From Citrobacter telavivensis (GTDB lineage Bacteria; Pseudomonadota; Gammaproteobacteria; Enterobacterales; Enterobacteriaceae), in NCBI GenBank assembly GCA_009363175.1, contig CP045205.1, positions 496,001 to 560,000 on the forward strand: DNA of 64,000 bases. The letters run 5' to 3'. The notes beneath the pieces are model-generated. The model did not search any database, had not been told where the DNA came from, and was given only the letters and a program-made list of their open reading frames with translations. Below, in pieces: positions 13,065 through 21,361 of the stretch. Every line of letters begins with the position of its first letter. Within the stretch, counting starts at the first letter, position 1. Both the position numbers and the translations under genes were made by a program.

Positions 13065-13898
13065 TTACTCTTCCAGTACCTCTACCTTTAGAAGATCTTT
13101 GATCAGCGCATGTTTATCGCTATTTTGCAGCCAAATAGCGTACAACGGACGCGAAAGTGTTGCGCTGTCTGCTACGGTATGCAACTCGCCCTTTTCTTTG
13201 GCCCAACGCGTGGGTAACCAGGTGCAACCATTCAGAGCGTGGAGTTGCTGTCTGGCCAGTTCAGCAGAACTGGTGGTAAGTACCGGAATTTCATCGGCGG
13301 CTATTAATCCCACTTCATTCTGTTGAAAATCCGGCCCCCACTCCAGACGCAGATAATTAAGCGCCTCTTTCATCGTCGAAGGGCTGGTGCAATATAACGC
13401 CAGGGTGAAATACCCCAGTAACTGGCTGCTAAATTCATCCATTTTTGGGGCTTCTGTGGTGATAAGTAGATCAAGCTGGCGTTCATGTAACTGTTTTACC
13501 AGTGACTGACGCTGTGCGATGCGGGCCTCGAATTGCAGACCGTTCTGGGGCTCTTGTGACTGGTACAAGCGCCCTAACCAGCCGTTAAGCATACACTCCC
13601 ACAGCGACGCACTGGCACCGATTGAAAACTCATTATGCCTTGATGTATGGGCGACCTCTTTACGTGCCGCCTGCCATGTATTCATCAGCGTTTCTGCATA
13701 AGGCAGAAGCTTCTCGCCGGCCGCCGTTAAGCGGATATTATTTCTGTGACGGGTAAAAAGATTCACACCGAGTTGGTTTTCCAACTGTCTGATGCGAAAG
13801 CTAACCGCCGACTGAGTCAGGTAGAGCGCTTCCGCAGCCCGGCCAAAGTGGCGCGTTCGGCTAACTTCCAGGAAAGTTTTTAACAATTCCGTATCCAC
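13065..13898 (-). CDS. hdfR: LysR-family regulator HdfR
   Basis: This is a LysR-type regulator; in E. coli HdfR represses flhDC and activates other targets. It has 277 residues (E. coli 279). The N-terminal winged helix is MDTELLKTFLEVSRTRHFGRAAEALYLTQSAVSFRIRQLENQLG, and the periplasmic-binding-like effector domain begins near residue 90. The last residues (KVEVLEE) differ from E. coli. It is divergent from maoP, with 119 bases between the two starts. Confidence 0.94.
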   Translation of the reverse strand: MDTELLKTFLEVSRTRHFGRAAEALYLTQSAVSFRIRQLENQLGVNLFTRHRNNIRLTAAGEKLLPYAETLMNTWQAARKEVAHTSRHNEFSIGASASLWECMLNGWLGRLYQSQEPQNGLQFEARIAQRQSLVKQLHERQLDLLITTEAPKMDEFSSQLLGYFTLALYCTSPSTMKEALNYLRLEWGPDFQQNEVGLIAADEIPVLTTSSAELARQQLHALNGCTWLPTRWAKEKGELHTVADSATLSRPLYAIWLQNSDKHALIKDLLKVEVLEE

Positions 13899-13965
13899 AG
13901 TGCTCTCCGCAAAATTATTTGTCGTTATGATTTAAATGTTTTGTTTTACACTCTGTCAAGCGTAA

Positions 13966-13982
13966 CTAATACTCCGCGCCAT
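13966..13982 (+). promoter_or_regulatory. maoS: maoS site (Ori macrodomain organiser)
   Basis: CTAATACTCCGCGCCAT lies 35 bases upstream of maoP. From memory, this matches the 17-bp maoS site on which MaoP acts to constrain long-range chromosome contacts in the Ori macrodomain of E. coli. It sits in the hdfR/maoP intergenic region as in E. coli. The literature sequence was recalled, not looked up. Confidence 0.7.
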
Positions 13983-14017
13983 AAATAGCTCGGCCAAAAG
14001 AATTAGGAGCGTGCAGG

Positions 14018-14356
14018 ATGGCGGAAAGCTTTACGACGACTAATCGATATTTCGACAATAAATATTATCCACGCGGTTTCTCTCGTCATGGTGATTTCAC
14101 CATCAAAGAGGCGCAACTGCTTGAACGTCATGGTTATGCCTTCAATGAGCTGGATCTGGGCAAACGTGAGCCGGTTACCGAAGAAGAGAGGCTCTTTGTT
14201 GCGGTATGTCGTGGTGAACGTGAGCCAGTGACCGAAGCGGAACGTGTCTGGTCTAAATACATGACGCGTATCAAGCGTCCAAAACGTTTCCACACCTTGT
14301 CCGGCGGTAAACCGCAGATGGAAGGTGCTGAGGACTACACAGAGTCTGATGACTAG
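14018..14356 (+). CDS. maoP: Macrodomain Ori organisation protein MaoP (YifE)
   Basis: This small cytoplasmic protein of 112 residues, with maoS, confines the Ori macrodomain of the chromosome. It belongs to the DUF413 family found in Dam/SeqA-carrying enterics. It is basic in its N-terminal half (RYFDNKYYPRGFSRHGDF), contains two KREPVTEEER / EREPVTEAER repeats around residues 50-75, and has an acidic tail. The start has an AGGAG Shine-Dalgarno about 8 bases upstream. It ends against a bidirectional terminator facing yifB. Confidence 0.93.
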   Translation: MAESFTTTNRYFDNKYYPRGFSRHGDFTIKEAQLLERHGYAFNELDLGKREPVTEEERLFVAVCRGEREPVTEAERVWSKYMTRIKRPKRFHTLSGGKPQMEGAEDYTESDD

Positions 14357-14357
14357 T

Positions 14358-14383
14358 AAAAAAAGGGCCCAGGCCCTTTTTTT
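14358..14383. terminator. Bidirectional terminator between maoP and yifB
   Basis: An A-run, a GGGCC/GGCCC stem and a T-run are arranged symmetrically, so it can end both convergent transcripts. The yifB stop codon lies at its edge. Confidence 0.85.
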
Positions 14384-15902
14384 ATATCAGTTGTTTCTGC
14401 AAGTGAGCAAGCAGTCGATCTATCGCCCGGTAGCTGACCGCTTCCTGCAAGTGTCGCCGCGAAATATGTTCGGCTTGCGCAAGGTCGGCAATGGTCCTTG
14501 AGACCTTTAATAAACGCTGCCAGGCCCGTATGGACAACCCAAGATGGATGAGTGTCTCCTCAAGCCACAGAGCATCTTCATCCGATAACGGACAGTGTTC
14601 ACGTATCTCCCTGTTTTGCAGGAGCGCATTCAGTTTGCCCTGGCGTTTATGCTGACGTTCCTGCGCGGCAATGACCCGCTGTTTAACCGTAAAGCTGTTT
14701 TCTCCTTTTACACCGGGCTGGCTGAGTATCCCTGGCGGTGGTAAAGGGATTTCGAGAGAAAGATCAAAGCGGTCCAGAAAGGGACCTGAGAGCCGACTGA
14801 GATAACGTAATGTCTGTTCTGGTGTACTCCGGTTATGGTTACCCTGATAGTGTCCTGTGGGACTGGGATTCATTGCAGCCACCAGTTGAAAGCGCGCAGG
14901 ATAGGTGATCTTAGCGCGCGTACGTGAAAGGTGGATCTGGCCAGACTCTATGGGTTCACGTAGGGCATCTAATGTTCGTCGTTCAAACTCAGGCAATTCA
15001 TCAAGAAACAGTATGCCGTTGTGTGCCAACGAAATTTCGCCGGGTACGGGGATGGAACCGCCACCTACCATCGCTGTCAGGGATGCGCTGTGGTGCGGCG
15101 CGCGAAAAGGTCGCTGCTTCCACAGTTTTTGCACGCTGGTTGAGTTGACCAGGCTGAGGATGGCGGCGCTTTCCAGGGCCTCCTCATTACTCAACGCCGG
15201 TAACAGACCATTAAGGCGGCTGGCAAGCATCGTTTTCCCTGTACCCGGTGGGCCAACTAACAGCAGGTTATGCCCGCCTGCGGCGGTGATCTCAAGGCTG
15301 CGCTTTCCTTGCTCCTGACCAATAACATCGCTGAGATCGTCAGATGACGCGCAGGTCGTCCCGTCGCTAACTCCAGGATGGCTAAGATCATGCTTTCCTT
15401 CCAGGAATGCACAGACGTCTTGTAAATGATCGGCAATCAGACATCCCTCGCCATCAATCAGTCCAACCTCTTCTTCATTCTCTTTTGCCACAATAATGCC
15501 TCTTCCCGCTCGTATCGCTTCGGTTGCACTGGATATGGCGCCGGGAACGCCGCGTAATGCGCCTGTAAGCGCTAATTCACCCACTAACTCATATTGGTCG
15601 AGTTTATGTGTTGTAAGCTGCTCAGATGCAACCAGAAGCGCCACAGCAATAGGTAAATCATATCGCCCGCCCTCTTTAGGAAGATCGGCAGGGGCGAGAT
15701 TGATGGTGATTTTCTTTGCGGGAAAGTCATATCCGCTATTAATGATCGCGCTGCGTACTCGGTCGCGCGCCTCTTTGACGGTTGTTTCTGGTAACCCCAC
15801 CAGTGTTAAACCGGGCAGACCGTTACTGATATGTACTTCGATGGTAATCGCCGGTGCATTCACCCCCAGCGCAGCGCGTGTATGAACAATTGACAGTGAC
15901 AT
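14382..15902 (-). CDS. yifB: Mg-chelatase-like AAA+ ATPase YifB (ComM family)
   Basis: This protein has 506 residues, as in E. coli. The N-terminal Lon-protease-like S5 fold covers residues 1-170. The AAA+ core has Walker A GPPGTGKTML near residue 216 and Walker B ILFLDELPEF near 295, and a C-terminal Mg-chelatase-like domain follows. ComM relatives are helicases that drive branch migration during natural transformation; the role in enterics is less clear. The frame opens at 15920, but the ATG at 15902 has a GGAGG Shine-Dalgarno and gives the family N-terminus MSLSIVHTRAALG. Confidence 0.94.
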   Translation of the reverse strand: MSLSIVHTRAALGVNAPAITIEVHISNGLPGLTLVGLPETTVKEARDRVRSAIINSGYDFPAKKITINLAPADLPKEGGRYDLPIAVALLVASEQLTTHKLDQYELVGELALTGALRGVPGAISSATEAIRAGRGIIVAKENEEEVGLIDGEGCLIADHLQDVCAFLEGKHDLSHPGVSDGTTCASSDDLSDVIGQEQGKRSLEITAAGGHNLLLVGPPGTGKTMLASRLNGLLPALSNEEALESAAILSLVNSTSVQKLWKQRPFRAPHHSASLTAMVGGGSIPVPGEISLAHNGILFLDELPEFERRTLDALREPIESGQIHLSRTRAKITYPARFQLVAAMNPSPTGHYQGNHNRSTPEQTLRYLSRLSGPFLDRFDLSLEIPLPPPGILSQPGVKGENSFTVKQRVIAAQERQHKRQGKLNALLQNREIREHCPLSDEDALWLEETLIHLGLSIRAWQRLLKVSRTIADLAQAEHISRRHLQEAVSYRAIDRLLAHLQKQLI

Positions 15903-16179
15903 AATCCCTCCAGGTGTCACTATTATGTCTGAACTCTTCTCTGCAATATCATTGCAGAATGGCGTTTATTCGCTGTGGTTTCCGCACTTTTAATGCAATT
16001 TGTCTGAGCTTTCTGTTTTACTGGAAGGGGGCTCACAGTCAGTTTTCCCCCTTCCCTGGCGCTTTGAAAAAGGGGTTTACTTCCGCCCCGGAAGTGAAAT
16101 TTTTTCAATTCCTGGTTTTTGCATAAAAAACAATGGGTTTTCGCTAATCTGTTAGCTGAGTCAGAAAAATGAAAAGAAA

Positions 16180-16228
16180 AAAATCTTGTGCTATTGGCGA
16201 AATCTATGGTAACTCTTTAGGTATTCCT
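16180..16228 (+). promoter_or_regulatory. ilv operon promoter region
   Basis: The sequence just upstream of ilvL is very close to the E. coli ilvPG region, with an A-tract followed by CTTGTGCTATTGGCGAAATCTATGGTAACTC split across 16185-16215. I can place the promoter here but cannot assign the -35 and -10 boxes with confidence. In E. coli this promoter is activated by upstream IHF binding. The bases between yifB (15902) and here hold nothing else I can identify. Confidence 0.55.
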
Positions 16229-16255
16229 TCGAACAAGATGCAAGAATAGACAAAA

Positions 16256-16354
16256 ATGACAGCCCTTCTACGAGTGATTAGCCTGGTCGTGATTAGCGTG
16301 GTGGTGATTATTATCCCATCGTGCGGGGCTGCACTTGGACGAGGAAAGGCTTAA
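16256..16354 (+). CDS. ilvL: ilv operon leader peptide IlvL
   Basis: This 32-residue attenuator leader peptide reads MTALLRVISLVVISVVVIII and continues PSCGAALGRGKA. It is packed with Leu, Val and Ile codons. Stalling of the ribosome at these codons when a branched-chain aminoacyl-tRNA is scarce prevents formation of the terminator downstream. It differs from the E. coli peptide at one position (Ser for Pro near residue 22). Confidence 0.95.
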   Translation: MTALLRVISLVVISVVVIIIPSCGAALGRGKA

Positions 16355-16377
16355 AAATCAAGCCTTAACGAACTAAG

Positions 16378-16410
16378 ACCCCCGCACCGAAAGGTCCGGG
16401 GGTTTTTTTT
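16378..16410 (+). terminator. ilv attenuator terminator
   Basis: A GC-rich stem (CCCCCGCACC / GGTCCGGGGG) with a short GAAA-type loop is followed by eight T. It lies 24 bases after the ilvL stop and is the attenuator of the ilvGMEDA operon. Confidence 0.94.
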
Positions 16411-16440
16411 GACCTTAAAAACACAACAGAGGAACAGAAA

Positions 16441-16491
16441 ATGAATAACAGCATAAAATTCTGTTTCTTAAGATTTACGACGGGGAACTAA
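16441..16491 (+). CDS. ilvX: Small peptide IlvX
   Basis: This 16-codon ORF (MNNSIKFCFLRFTTGN) lies between the attenuator and ilvG, with an AGAGGA Shine-Dalgarno about 10 bases upstream. It ends 2 bases before the ilvG ATG. It matches E. coli IlvX at most positions. The function is unknown; translational coupling to ilvG is a reasonable inference. Confidence 0.85.
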   Translation: MNNSIKFCFLRFTTGN

Positions 16492-16493
16492 CT

Positions 16494-18140
16494 ATGAATG
16501 GAGCACAGTGGGTGGTACATGCGTTGCGTGCACAGGGTGTCGAGACAGTATTCGGCTATCCCGGTGGCGCAATTATGCCGGTCTACGATGCGTTGTACGA
16601 CGGTGGCGTGGAACACCTGCTGTGCCGACACGAACAGGGAGCGGCGATCGCTGCCATCGGTTATGCCCGTTCCACCGGTAAAACCGGAGTCTGCATTGCC
16701 ACCTCTGGTCCCGGGGCAACCAACCTGATCACCGGACTTGCAGATGCACTGTTAGATTCGGTCCCTGTTGTGGCGATCACCGGGCAGGTTGCTGCGCCGC
16801 TTATCGGTACCGATGCGTTTCAGGAAGTGGACGTATTGGGGCTGTCCCTGGCCTGTACCAAGCACAGTTTTCTGGTGCAGTCGCTGGAAGAGTTGCCGCG
16901 CATCATGGCTGAGGCGTTTGAAGTCGCTAACTCTGGTCGTCCCGGCCCGGTTCTGGTGGATATCCCAAAAGATATCCAACTAGCCCGAGGGGAGTTGGAG
17001 CCGTACTTCACGACTGTCGAAAATGCGGCCGTTTTCCCTCACGCCGACGTTGAGCGGGCGCGAAAAATGCTGGCCCAGGCGCAAAAACCGATGCTGTACG
17101 TGGGGGGCGGTGTCGGGATGGCGCAGGCGGTTCCAGCGCTGCGTGAGTTTATTGCGGTAACGCAAATGCCGGTTGCCTGTACGCTGAAAGGATTGGGTGC
17201 TGTCGAGGCGGACTATCCTTACTATCAGGGGATGCTGGGCATGCATGGCACCAAAGCCGCGAACTTCGCCGTGCAGGAGTGTGATTTGCTGATTGCGGTA
17301 GGCGCTCGTTTTGATGACCGGGTGACCGGCAAACTGGATACCTTCGCGCCGCACGCCAGTGTGATTCATATGGATATCGACCCGGCTGAACTGAACAAAC
17401 TGCGCCGGGCGCATGTCACCTTGCAGGGCGATTTGAATGCGTTGCTGCCAGCTCTGCAACAGACGCTCAACATCAATGAATGGCGTCAGCGTAATGCGGA
17501 ACTGCGTACTGACCACACCTGGCGCTACGATCATCCAGGGGAAGCTATCTATGCGCCACTGCTGTTGAAACAACTGTCGGATCGTAAACCAGCCAACTGT
17601 GTGGTGACGACAGATGTCGGTCAGCATCAGATGTGGTCCGCGCAACATATGACGTACACTCGCCCGGAGAATTTCATCACCTCCAGCGGTTTAGGTACGA
17701 TGGGCTTTGGTTTACCGGCTGCCGTTGGGGCGCAGGTTGCGCGACCGGACGACACCGTTATCTGTATCTCCGGTGACGGCTCCTTCATGATGAATGTTCA
17801 GGAGCTGGGCACCGTAAAACGTAAGCAGTTACCGTTGAAGATTGTCTTACTGGATAACCAACGGTTAGGTATGGTTCGACAATGGCAGCAGCTGTTTTTC
17901 CAGGAACGATATAGCGAAACCACCCTGACCGATAACCCCGATTTCCTCACGTTAGCCAGCGCCTTCGGCATCCCTGGCCAACACATCACCCGAAAAGACC
18001 AGGTTGAAGCGGCACTCGATACCCTGCTGAACAGCGACGGGCCATACCTGCTTCATGTCTCAATCGACGAACTTGAGAATGTCTGGCCACTGGTGCCGCC
18101 CGGCGCCAGCAATTCTGAAATGCTGGAGAAATTATCATGA
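16494..18140 (+). CDS. ilvG: Acetolactate synthase II large subunit IlvG (intact)
   Basis: This is the ThDP/FAD/Mg-dependent catalytic subunit of acetohydroxyacid synthase II. It condenses pyruvate with pyruvate or 2-ketobutyrate at the start of valine/leucine and isoleucine synthesis. It has 548 residues without interruption, whereas the gene is frameshifted in E. coli K-12. The catalytic Glu lies in CRHEQGAAIAA near residue 47, and the ThDP-binding motif GDGSFMMN...LDNQ near residues 430-460. Its final TGA overlaps the ilvM ATG. AHAS II is insensitive to valine, so this strain should not show K-12-type valine sensitivity (inference). Confidence 0.97.
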   Translation: MNGAQWVVHALRAQGVETVFGYPGGAIMPVYDALYDGGVEHLLCRHEQGAAIAAIGYARSTGKTGVCIATSGPGATNLITGLADALLDSVPVVAITGQVAAPLIGTDAFQEVDVLGLSLACTKHSFLVQSLEELPRIMAEAFEVANSGRPGPVLVDIPKDIQLARGELEPYFTTVENAAVFPHADVERARKMLAQAQKPMLYVGGGVGMAQAVPALREFIAVTQMPVACTLKGLGAVEADYPYYQGMLGMHGTKAANFAVQECDLLIAVGARFDDRVTGKLDTFAPHASVIHMDIDPAELNKLRRAHVTLQGDLNALLPALQQTLNINEWRQRNAELRTDHTWRYDHPGEAIYAPLLLKQLSDRKPANCVVTTDVGQHQMWSAQHMTYTRPENFITSSGLGTMGFGLPAAVGAQVARPDDTVICISGDGSFMMNVQELGTVKRKQLPLKIVLLDNQRLGMVRQWQQLFFQERYSETTLTDNPDFLTLASAFGIPGQHITRKDQVEAALDTLLNSDGPYLLHVSIDELENVWPLVPPGASNSEMLEKLS

Positions 18141-18400
18141 TGCAACATCAGGTCGCCGTAGAAGCTCGCTTTAATCCGGAAACACTGGAACGCGTATTAC
18201 GTGTGGTACGCCATCGTGGTTTTCAGGTGTGCGCCATGAATATGGGCTCCGCTCGGGACGCGCAGAATATAAATATTGAATTGACCGTTGCCAGTCCGCT
18301 GTCGGTCGACTTACTGTTTAGTCAGTTAAGTAAGCTGGTCGATGTGGCACATGTTGCCATCTGCCAGAGCACAACCACATCACAACAAATCCGCGCGTAA
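18137..18400 (+). CDS. ilvM: Acetolactate synthase II small subunit IlvM
   Basis: This is the regulatory/stabilising subunit of AHAS II, an 87-residue ACT-domain protein and the E. coli length. It starts MMQHQVAVEARFNPETLERVLRVV, with the first ATG overlapping the ilvG stop as ATGA. Confidence 0.96.
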   Translation: MMQHQVAVEARFNPETLERVLRVVRHRGFQVCAMNMGSARDAQNINIELTVASPLSVDLLFSQLSKLVDVAHVAICQSTTTSQQIRA

Positions 18401-18418
18401 GCGCAACAGGAAGAAGAA

Positions 18419-19348
18419 ATGACGACGAAAAAAGCTGATTACATTTGGTTCAATGGCGAGATGGTTCGTTGGGAAGAGGCGAAAGTTCACGTGATGTCCC
18501 ACGCGCTGCACTACGGTACGTCTGTATTTGAAGGCATCCGTTGCTATGACTCGCACAAAGGCCCGGTGGTGTTCCGTCATCGCGAACATATGCAGCGCCT
18601 GCATGATTCAGCCAAAATTTATCGTTTCCCGGTCTCCCAGAGTGTGGATGAGCTGATGGAAGCCTGCCGTGAGGTGATCCGTAAAAACAACCTGACCAGC
18701 GCCTATATTCGTCCACTGGTGTTTGTTGGCGATGTGGGGATGGGCGTGAATCCACCTCCGGGATACACCACTGACGTCATTATCGCCGCGTTCCCGTGGG
18801 GTGCGTACCTGGGTGCCGAAGCGCTGGAACAAGGGATCGATGCGATGGTTTCCTCGTGGAACCGTGCCGCGCCAAACACAATCCCGACTGCGGCAAAAGC
18901 GGGGGGGAACTACCTCTCGTCACTGCTGGTAGGTAGCGAAGCACGTCGTCATGGCTATCAGGAAGGCATCGCGCTGGATGTGAATGGCTACATTTCTGAA
19001 GGTGCCGGTGAAAACTTGTTTGAGGTGAAAGACGGTGTGCTGTTTACCCCGCCATTTACCTCTTCCGCGCTGCCGGGGATCACCCGTGACGCTATCATCA
19101 AACTGGCGAAAGAACTGGGTATTGAAGTCCGCGAGCAGGTTCTGTCCCGCGAATCCCTGTATCTGGCGGATGAAGTGTTCATGTCCGGTACAGCGGCGGA
19201 AATCACGCCGGTTCGCAGCGTTGACGGTATCCAGGTAGGCGAAGGCCGCTGTGGACCTGTCACCAAACGCGTCCAGCAAGCTTTCTTCGGTCTGTTTACT
19301 GGCGAAACCGAGGACAAATGGGGCTGGTTGGATTCAGTAAACCAATAA
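18419..19348 (+). CDS. ilvE: Branched-chain amino acid aminotransferase IlvE
   Basis: This is a PLP-dependent class IV aminotransferase, the last step in making leucine, isoleucine and valine from their 2-keto acids with glutamate. It has 309 residues, as in E. coli. The Schiff-base lysine lies in TAAKAGGNY near residue 160, and the family signature (EGAGENLFEVKDGVLFTPP) near residue 195. AGGAAGAAG precedes the ATG. The ERIC repeat that follows separates it from ilvD. Confidence 0.97.
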   Translation: MTTKKADYIWFNGEMVRWEEAKVHVMSHALHYGTSVFEGIRCYDSHKGPVVFRHREHMQRLHDSAKIYRFPVSQSVDELMEACREVIRKNNLTSAYIRPLVFVGDVGMGVNPPPGYTTDVIIAAFPWGAYLGAEALEQGIDAMVSSWNRAAPNTIPTAAKAGGNYLSSLLVGSEARRHGYQEGIALDVNGYISEGAGENLFEVKDGVLFTPPFTSSALPGITRDAIIKLAKELGIEVREQVLSRESLYLADEVFMSGTAAEITPVRSVDGIQVGEGRCGPVTKRVQQAFFGLFTGETEDKWGWLDSVNQ

Positions 19349-19360
19349 CAAAATTAATAT

Positions 19361-19485
19361 TTCCCCCAAATAATTCACGTTGCAGGAAGGCGGCAACGCA
19401 GCGAGTTCCCAGGAGCTTACTTTAGTAAGTGACTGGGATGAGCGAGGCAGCCAACGCACCTGCGGCGTGAAGTATATAGGGGGAA
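19361..19485. repeat. ERIC (IRU) palindromic repeat within the ilv operon
   Basis: This ~125-bp element matches the enterobacterial repetitive intergenic consensus. Its ends are complementary (TTCCCCC near 19361 and GGGGGAA near 19479; TTCACGTTGCAGG and CCTGCGGCGTGAA), and the core contains CCAGGAGCTTAC, AAGTAAGTGACTGGG and GAGCGA. It fills the ilvE-ilvD gap, so it is transcribed as part of the operon mRNA as a long hairpin. Confidence 0.9.
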
Positions 19486-19508
19486 AGACAGACGGGAGTT
19501 AATCAAGC

Positions 19509-21359
19509 ATGCCTAAGTACCGTTCCGCCACCACTACTCATGGCCGCAATATGGCAGGAGCCCGCGCGCTGTGGCGCGCAACCGGAATGACCGATGCCGA
19601 TTTCGGCAAACCGATCATTGCCGTCGTGAACTCATTCACCCAGTTTGTGCCAGGGCACGTGCATTTGCGCGATCTCGGTAAGCTGGTCGCTGAACAGATT
19701 GAAGCATCGGGCGGCGTGGCTAAAGAGTTCAACACCATTGCCGTGGATGATGGTATCGCCATGGGCCACGGGGGCATGCTTTATTCACTGCCGTCGCGCG
19801 AACTGATCGCTGATTCGGTGGAGTACATGGTGAATGCCCATTGCGCCGATGCAATGGTCTGTATTTCCAACTGCGACAAAATCACCCCGGGGATGCTGAT
19901 GGCCTCTCTGCGCCTGAACATTCCGGTGATCTTTGTTTCCGGTGGTCCGATGGAGGCCGGGAAAACCAAGCTTTCTGACAAAATCATCAAGCTCGATCTG
20001 GTTGATGCCATGATTCAGGGAGCGGACCCGAAAGTCTCTGACGATCAGAGCAATCAGGTTGAACGCTCTGCCTGCCCGACCTGCGGCTCCTGTTCCGGGA
20101 TGTTTACCGCGAACTCGATGAACTGCCTGACCGAAGCGCTGGGCCTGTCGCAGCCGGGTAACGGCTCGCTGCTGGCGACCCATGCCGACCGTAAGCAGTT
20201 GTTCCTCAATGCCGGTAAACGCATTGTTGAACTGACCAAACGTTATTACGAGCAGGATGACACCTCTGCGCTACCGCGCAATATTGCCTGCAAGGCGGCG
20301 TTTGAAAATGCGATGACGCTGGATATCGCGATGGGCGGCTCCACCAATACTGTTCTGCACCTGCTGGCAGCGGCGCAGGAGGCGGAGATCGACTTCACGA
20401 TGAGTGATATCGACAAGCTTTCCCGTAAAGTGCCGCAGCTGTGCAAAGTGGCGCCGAGTACGCAGAAATACCACATGGAAGATGTTCACCGTGCGGGCGG
20501 CGTGTTGGGGATTCTGGGCGAACTGGATCGTGCGAGCCTGTTGAACCGGGACGTGAAAAACGTGTTGGGGCTGACGCTGCCGCAAACCCTTGAGCAGTAC
20601 GACATCACGGTGACGCAAGATGATGCCGTGAAGCAGATGTTCCGCGCGGGTCCGGCGGGTATTCGCACCACAGAAGCGTTCTCACAGGATTGCCGCTGGG
20701 ACTCGCTGGATGACGATCGCGCCGAAGGCTGTATCCGCTCGCTGGAACATGCTTACAGCAAAGACGGTGGCCTGGCGGTACTTTACGGTAACTTCGCGGA
20801 AAATGGCTGCATTGTCAAAACTGCCGGCGTGGATGACAGCATTCTGAAATTCACTGGCCCGGCCAAAGTGTATGAAAGCCAGGATGAGGCGGTTGACGCG
20901 ATCCTCGGCGGCAAAGTGGTGGCAGGCGACGTGGTCGTAATCCGCTACGAAGGGCCAAAAGGCGGGCCAGGGATGCAGGAAATGCTCTACCCAACGACTT
21001 TCCTTAAATCGATGGGCCTCGGCAAAGCGTGTGCGCTGGTCACCGACGGTCGTTTCTCTGGCGGCACCTCCGGCCTCTCCATTGGTCACGTTTCACCGGA
21101 AGCGGCCAGCGGCGGTAATATCGCGATCATTGAAGATGGCGACATGATTGCTATTGATATTCCAAACCGTGGCATTCAGCTGCAGTTGAGCGATGCGGAA
21201 ATTGCTGCGCGTCGTGAAGCGCAGGAAGCTCGCGGCGACAAAGCCTGGACACCGAAAGATCGTCAGCGCCAGGTGTCGTTTGCGCTGCGCGCCTATGCCA
21301 GCCTGGCGACCAGCGCCGATAAAGGCGCGGTACGCGATAAATCGAAACTGGGAGGCTGA
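19509..21359 (+). CDS. ilvD: Dihydroxy-acid dehydratase IlvD
   Basis: This iron-sulfur dehydratase converts 2,3-dihydroxy-isovalerate or -methylvalerate into the 2-keto acids used by IlvE. It has 616 residues, as in E. coli. Cluster-ligand cysteines are seen in CISNCDK (near residue 120) and CPTCGSCSGMFTANSMNC (near 190). Its stop overlaps or abuts the ilvA start. The internal position makes its expression subject to any polarity caused by the upstream ERIC. Confidence 0.97.
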   Translation: MPKYRSATTTHGRNMAGARALWRATGMTDADFGKPIIAVVNSFTQFVPGHVHLRDLGKLVAEQIEASGGVAKEFNTIAVDDGIAMGHGGMLYSLPSRELIADSVEYMVNAHCADAMVCISNCDKITPGMLMASLRLNIPVIFVSGGPMEAGKTKLSDKIIKLDLVDAMIQGADPKVSDDQSNQVERSACPTCGSCSGMFTANSMNCLTEALGLSQPGNGSLLATHADRKQLFLNAGKRIVELTKRYYEQDDTSALPRNIACKAAFENAMTLDIAMGGSTNTVLHLLAAAQEAEIDFTMSDIDKLSRKVPQLCKVAPSTQKYHMEDVHRAGGVLGILGELDRASLLNRDVKNVLGLTLPQTLEQYDITVTQDDAVKQMFRAGPAGIRTTEAFSQDCRWDSLDDDRAEGCIRSLEHAYSKDGGLAVLYGNFAENGCIVKTAGVDDSILKFTGPAKVYESQDEAVDAILGGKVVAGDVVVIRYEGPKGGPGMQEMLYPTTFLKSMGLGKACALVTDGRFSGGTSGLSIGHVSPEAASGGNIAIIEDGDMIAIDIPNRGIQLQLSDAEIAARREAQEARGDKAWTPKDRQRQVSFALRAYASLATSADKGAVRDKSKLGG

Positions 21360-21361
21360 TG

